A stretch of DNA of 15,499 nt from CAZODA01 sp964578485 (lineage in GTDB: Bacteria; Bacteroidota; Bacteroidia; Bacteroidales; Marinilabiliaceae), in assembly GCA_964578485.1 (NCBI GenBank), contig CAZODA010000065.1, positions 1-15,499 on the forward strand, written 5' to 3'. The position numbers were made by a program, and so were the translations under genes. The notes under the pieces were generated by a model. The model saw nothing but the letters and a program-made list of their open reading frames with translations, was not told the DNA's origin and did not search any database. The stretch's first letter is position 1. The number at the start of each line of letters is the position of its first letter. Positions 15,222 through 15,499 of this stretch are shown one piece after another.

Positions 15222-15499
15222 ATGAAGAATGAAAAACTAATGCATAGTGATCTTTCAAAATATGATAATAGCTGGTATAATCCGGGTAGAGGGATGTTTA
15301 TTAGGTCGCTATGGTATATAGTGAATGTTTTATTCTTTATTAATTCACTCAATCCTTTTTCAGGTATAAAAGTTTGGTTTTTACGTTTGTTTGGAGCTGA
15401 AATTGGCAGGGGAGTCGTAATAAAGCCCGGAGTTAATATTAAATATCCATGGAATATTTCAATAGGTGATTTTTCATGGATAGGAGAAAAGGTTTGGAT
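15222..15499 (+). CDS. WcaF-like hexapeptide-repeat acyltransferase, 3' partial
   Basis: The frame opens with ATG at 15222 and runs without a stop to the window end, giving 92 visible codons. The sequence has the N-terminal features of WcaF/colanic acid-type O-acetyltransferases: DLSKYDNSWYNPGRG (about 10-24), an aromatic helix (FIRSLWYIVNVLFFINSLNPF), then FLRLFGAEIGRGVVIKPGVN and KYPWNISIGDFSWIGEKVW, where the left-handed beta-helix hexapeptide turns begin. Enzymes of this family move acetyl or similar groups from acyl-CoA to sugars during exopolysaccharide or glycan assembly at the cytosolic side of the membrane. The catalytic His region lies beyond the window. The position suggests the first gene of a polysaccharide or glycosyltransferase cluster continuing to the right, but that cannot be seen here. 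The start follows a plausible promoter. Confidence 0.87.
   Translation, partial: MKNEKLMHSDLSKYDNSWYNPGRGMFIRSLWYIVNVLFFINSLNPFSGIKVWFLRLFGAEIGRGVVIKPGVNIKYPWNISIGDFSWIGEKVW

Noticed and set aside
15167..15352. Minus-strand open frame near the right edge
   Set aside because: It is antisense to the start of the WcaF-like gene, whose translation is clearly family-like.

Overview
This window looks like a chromosomal segment of a member of the Bacteroidota, most likely Bacteroidales/Marinilabiliales-like. The basis is gene content: a full Bat (Bacteroides aerotolerance) operon and a DUF2027-Smr protein. The DNA is AT-rich (about one third G+C by eye), ribosome binding sites lack clear Shine-Dalgarno cores, and several gene starts follow the Bacteroidota sigma factor -7 box TAnnTTTG. 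A block of exactly 100 Ns shows that this is a draft or metagenome assembly.

Layout. Positions 3-1340 (+) hold the 3' part of a secreted-type parallel beta-helix protein that begins outside the window. Positions 10096 down to 1337 (-) are the Bat locus, in transcription order moxR, DUF58, a BatD-like membrane protein, batA, batB, batC, batD, batE. Its far end meets the beta-helix gene tail to tail, the two stop codons sharing four bases. A 337-base AT-rich divergent spacer separates moxR from a 66-codon BFD-type iron-sulfur protein gene (10434-10634, +). That gene ends inside the end of queA (10623-11840, -). queA is divergent from a DUF2027-Smr gene (11924-12970, +), which in turn overlaps the end of a degenerate dihydroorotase-like gene (12954-14126, -). 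Last come an EamA transporter gene (14211-15101, +) and the start of a WcaF-like acyltransferase gene (15222 to the window end, +).

How the parts fit. The Bat locus encodes a MoxR AAA+ ATPase, a cytosolic DUF58 protein with a von Willebrand A (vWA) fold, two membrane-anchored vWA proteins with intact MIDAS motifs (BatA, BatB), two membrane proteins sharing a cytosolic helical domain (BatD and the 352-residue protein before batA), and two TPR proteins (BatC, BatE). The family picture is an envelope-associated chaperone-like or stress-tolerance complex powered by MoxR. Its exact client is not evident from this DNA. The other genes are individually ordinary and look functionally unlinked.

The observations most worth a second look are: (1) the N gap in batC is flanked by an identical 55-base sequence and is almost certainly an assembly artefact hiding an intact 229-residue BatC; (2) the dihydroorotase-like protein has lost its metal-binding motifs and is probably non-catalytic; (3) the BFD-like protein has C-x-H in place of C-x-C, suggesting a 3Cys-1His cluster; (4) the 352-residue Bat protein and BatD share a C-terminal domain; (5) a 13-bp hairpin lies inside batE; (6) three convergent gene pairs overlap at their stop codons. 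I saw no tRNA, rRNA, CRISPR array, insertion sequence or prophage, and no convincing wholly new system; the centre of the window is a known but poorly understood one.
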